DNA of 7,378 nt. Source: Euryarchaeota archaeon UBA130 (GTDB taxonomy: Archaea; Thermoplasmatota; Poseidoniia; Poseidoniales; Thalassarchaeaceae). Made by a program: the position numbers and the translations under genes. Positions 5,264-7,378 of this stretch are shown one piece after another (positions within the stretch are counted from its first letter, which is position 1; each line of letters opens with the position of its first letter). The stretch spans positions 10,769 through 18,146 of the forward strand of contig DAVY01000001.1 in NCBI GenBank assembly GCA_002505775.1, given 5' to 3'. A model generated the notes under the pieces. It worked only from the letters and a program-made list of their open reading frames with translations. It did no database searches and was not told the origin of the DNA.

Positions 5264-7378
5264 TCACTCCTCTTCAGAGGATTCTCTGACTTTTCGGGGC
5301 CTGGGAGCTTGCTTCCTCCTCTTCGCACCCTTCCTTACTCTTCCCTTGGGCTTTTTCTGGGACTGCATGAACAAAACCATGAGAACGATGGCTAGCCCTG
5401 CCACTCCGCCGACGATCATAACCAGTTGCTCTCCCTCTTCGCAACTAGTCTGACCATACTGTGACTGTGTCTCCCCACTGGCACAGGCGGTCTGGGAGCT
5501 CGCTCCAGCCTCTGCCACGTAGTTCCCGGGCTCGGCGGCTATGCAACCAACGGCACCTGGGAGTGGTTGGAAGTTACCGGGGAGGCAGGGCTCTTGGGAG
5601 GTCTGTCCTGTCTTTGAGACGAAGTGGCCCGGAGATGCGTCCAAACATTCCGACATACCTGACTCTGGCTGGTAGGTTCCTCTCTTACAGGGGGTCTGGG
5701 ATGTCGCTCCTCTCTCGGGGACGTGCTGACCTCTGTCTGCTAAGGTGCACTCGGACTGCCCGGTCAGCGGCTGGTACGTTCCTGGTGGACAAGGAGTGGG
5801 CTCAGCAAGGCCGGAGGAGTCCGAGTATGTCCCTGGGCCCGCCGGTTTGCAAGTTATCGCCCCGGGCTCATCTTGGTATTCGCCCGGTCCGCATGGAGTA
5901 TCCTCGGTAGCTCCAGACTCAATCACAAAATTACCTGGCTGGGCCAATTCGCAAGACGTCGCTTCGGACTGTGATTGGAATGAGCCGGGCTGACATGCAA
6001 CCTGCTGGGTTGCCCCCTCCCCGCTGTAATGCCCTGGCTCAGCTGACAAGCATGATGATTCACCAGAGTTGGGCTGGTACTGGCCCGGAGGGCATGGTAA
6101 CTGGTCTAGGGAGGCATTCAGTGGGACATGGCTTCCGGGATCAGATAGAGTGCACTCTCCCATCGCACTGTAGGGAGCATAGGTCCCTGGCTCACATTCT
6201 TGTTGCGAGCTGGCCCCTAACTGGCTGTAGTGCCCAGGATCTGTGACGCCAGAGCAGGAGGTGGCTCCTCGCTCTGTCTCGAAGGTGCCTGGTTCGCACC
6301 CTATCTGGTGTGCTGTTCCCGGTTCTGAAGAGTAGTGGCCGGGGTATGTTGCAATGCAAGAGGTCTGTCCGGGCGTGGGTTGGTACTCTCCGGGAAGACA
6401 GGGGGTCTGCGTAGTGGCACCAAATTCTGTCGTGTAGTATCCCGGATCGGCCAGCTTACACTCCTCGAGGCCGAATTCGTCTGAGTATGTTCCTGGCGTA
6501 CACTCATCCTGCTGAAGGGAGTTGGGAGAGGCCTTGTGCCCCGGGCTCGCGGAGAAGCAGGAGGATTGGCCTGGATTCGGTTGGTACGTTCCGCCTTCGC
6601 ATGGCGTCTCGCCCGTGTTGCCACTATCTCCGGTGTAGTATCCGGGTGTCGTCTCTATGCAGTAAGTGTAGCCTGGATTCGGCTGGTAGGTCCCAGGGGG
6701 GCATGGGACTTCGTCCGGAGAGCCGAAGTCGCTGTAGTGGCCGGGGCTGTTGGATATGCATATCTCTGCAACCAATGTCCCTAGCCCATCTATGGGGCGT
6801 GTATCGAAGGCATACCCGCTGACTGTGTCGTTTTCGGCATACTGACCACTGCTTGGTAGATATGTTCCCGCATGGCAGGGGTATTGTTCGGTTGCAGAGA
6901 TTGGCACTATTGTGTAGTGTCCTGGGGATGCATCCATACACTCGGATTGCCCACCGTTTGGCTGGTATGTGCCTGTGGGACATGGGATCTGACTGACCTG
7001 CCCGGATGAGGGCACATAGTAACCTGGATCAGCCGGAATACAACCGGTATTGTCAGTTGAGAAATACCCGGCCTCACAATCTGATATAAGTGGGTGTGAG
7101 TCGAACAAAGACATGATTCCATCGCCATCTGGATCTCTGTCAGATAGCCCTGGTGCCTGGGACGGGAGTGATGAGTTAGGGGTGAAGCCGGGAAGGCAGT
7201 TTCCTGTGCAAGCCCAGTCAGTGGGACCGAGGTCAACAAGTCCGTTGTTGCTGGGCTCGGAATAGCTGAAGTTTCCGATTCCTATTTGCCCCCAGTTGTT
7301 TCTTCCCCAGCAGAAGAGTTCCTCAGCCAGTGTTATCGCACAGGTATGATTGTATCCCACTGCGACTGAAGCCACCCC
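5264..7378 (-). CDS. Large surface protein: RCC1-type repeat plus 15 two-Cys ephrin-receptor-like repeats and C-terminal membrane anchor (N-terminus outside window)
   Basis: The frame stays open to the right edge, so the first possible GTG at 7375 is internal and the true start lies outside. Numbering from that Val codon (703 residues): 4-35 is an RCC1-type unit (VAVGYNHTCAI, FCWGRNNWGQIGIGN), implying more RCC1 repeats upstream. Residues 79-96 hold a Ca-binding DRDPDGDG loop. Residues 117-650 are fifteen tandem repeats resembling the GCC2/GCC3 (ephrin-receptor-like) Cys-rich domain. Residues 651-670 form one hydrophobic helix, followed by a Lys/Arg-rich tail ending SSEEE. The positive tail fits type I topology: repeats outside, C-terminus in the cytoplasm. 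The stop is TGA at 5264-5266. The role is unknown; an adhesin or surface stalk is a reasonable inference from rigid disulfide-bearing repeats. Nothing catalytic was seen. Confidence 0.9.
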   Translation of the reverse strand, partial: GVASVAVGYNHTCAITLAEELFCWGRNNWGQIGIGNFSYSEPSNNGLVDLGPTDWACTGNCLPGFTPNSSLPSQAPGLSDRDPDGDGIMSLFDSHPLISDCEAGYFSTDNTGCIPADPGYYVPSSGQVSQIPCPTGTYQPNGGQSECMDASPGHYTIVPISATEQYPCHAGTYLPSSGQYAENDTVSGYAFDTRPIDGLGTLVAEICISNSPGHYSDFGSPDEVPCPPGTYQPNPGYTYCIETTPGYYTGDSGNTGETPCEGGTYQPNPGQSSCFSASPGHKASPNSLQQDECTPGTYSDEFGLEECKLADPGYYTTEFGATTQTPCLPGEYQPTPGQTSCIATYPGHYSSEPGTAHQIGCEPGTFETERGATSCSGVTDPGHYSQLGASSQQECEPGTYAPYSAMGECTLSDPGSHVPLNASLDQLPCPPGQYQPNSGESSCLSAEPGHYSGEGATQQVACQPGSFQSQSEATSCELAQPGNFVIESGATEDTPCGPGEYQDEPGAITCKPAGPGTYSDSSGLAEPTPCPPGTYQPLTGQSECTLADRGQHVPERGATSQTPCKRGTYQPESGMSECLDASPGHFVSKTGQTSQEPCLPGNFQPLPGAVGCIAAEPGNYVAEAGASSQTACASGETQSQYGQTSCEEGEQLVMIVGGVAGLAIVLMVLFMQSQKKPKGRVRKGAKRRKQAPRPRKVRESSEEE
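5366..5425 (-). other. C-terminal transmembrane anchor of the surface protein
   Basis: Twenty uncharged, mostly hydrophobic residues (LVMIVGGVAG onward) directly follow the last Cys-rich repeat. They precede a tail of about 33 residues dense in Lys and Arg with an acidic end. This fits a stop-transfer anchor with the tail in the cytoplasm. Confidence 0.85.
5426..7027 (-). repeat. Fifteen tandem ~34-codon repeats in the surface protein
   Basis: Each repeat opens with PG-(Y/H)-(Y/F), has its first Cys near position 15-16 in a PC-x-PGTYQP context, and its second Cys near 29-30 in GQSxC. Lengths in order are 34, 60, 33, 34, 33, 34, 35, 33, 34, 33, 34, 34, 34, 34 and 35 residues. The two Cys are exactly 14 positions apart in every repeat except the second, which carries an insertion. 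At DNA level the period is about 99-105 bp and copies are well diverged, so this is an old array rather than a recent slippage product. Confidence 0.92.
7088..7141 (-). other. Thrombospondin-3/EF-hand-like calcium loop in the surface protein
   Basis: The encoded stretch DRDPDGDGIMSLFDSHPL follows the D-x-D-x-DGD...D...P pattern of thrombospondin type-3 style Ca2+ loops. It sits between the RCC1-type unit and the Cys-rich repeats and may act as a calcium-stiffened linker. The motif is seen directly; calcium binding is inferred. Confidence 0.6.

Noticed and set aside
5461..6983. Several open frames on both strands within the Cys-repeat region
   Set aside because: They arise because a repeated coding sequence produces repeated alternative frames; the 703-codon frame alone shows regular Cys and PGxY structure plus a membrane anchor.
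5426..7027. Regular ~100-bp periodicity considered as a CRISPR or non-coding satellite array
   Set aside because: Copies are diverged, the period is a multiple of three with conserved residues, and no identical short repeats with unique spacers occur.
7373..7375. GTG as true start of the surface protein
   Set aside because: It falls inside an RCC1-type unit (GVASVAVGYNHTC) with no signal peptide after it, and the frame remains open to the window edge.

Overview
The window reads as a stretch of archaeal chromosome, most likely from a marine planktonic euryarchaeon of the Marine Group II/III type (Poseidoniia or relatives). This is an inference. It rests on exported proteins with Ca-binding DxDxDG loops, Cys-containing RCC1-type repeats, an archaeal-style lipoprotein, frequent AGA/AGG arginine codons, compact gene spacing and no obvious bacterial -35/-10 promoters. 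No rRNA, tRNA, CRISPR array, insertion sequence or phage gene was seen.

Layout: five protein genes fill almost all of the sequence. (1) On the minus strand, 1-2282 encodes a secreted subtilisin-like S8 protease; its C-terminus lies beyond the left edge, so no stop codon is present. (2) Divergent from it across a 90-nt gap, 2373-3824 on the plus strand encodes a lipoprotein with four Asp-box (BNR/sialidase-like) motifs, probably a beta-propeller. (3) Convergent with that gene, and sharing the four bases CTAG for both stop codons, 3821-4456 (minus) encodes a LysE/RhtB-type amino-acid exporter. (4) Three nucleotides upstream of it, 4460-5209 (minus) encodes a Bax-inhibitor-1/YccA-type membrane protein; the two look translationally coupled. 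(5) 5264-7378 (minus) encodes the C-terminal part of a large surface protein: an RCC1-type repeat, a Ca-binding loop, fifteen tandem ~34-residue two-Cys repeats, one membrane anchor and a basic tail. Its N-terminus is beyond the right edge.

How they fit together: every product is exported or in the membrane. The protease, lipoprotein and repeat protein are envelope or extracellular proteins. The exporter and the BI-1-like protein form a small membrane operon. The protease and lipoprotein may be co-regulated from one intergenic region, and a role in handling external protein or polymer is plausible but not shown. I see no clear new defence, mobile or biosynthetic system; the most distinctive item is the two-Cys repeat protein.
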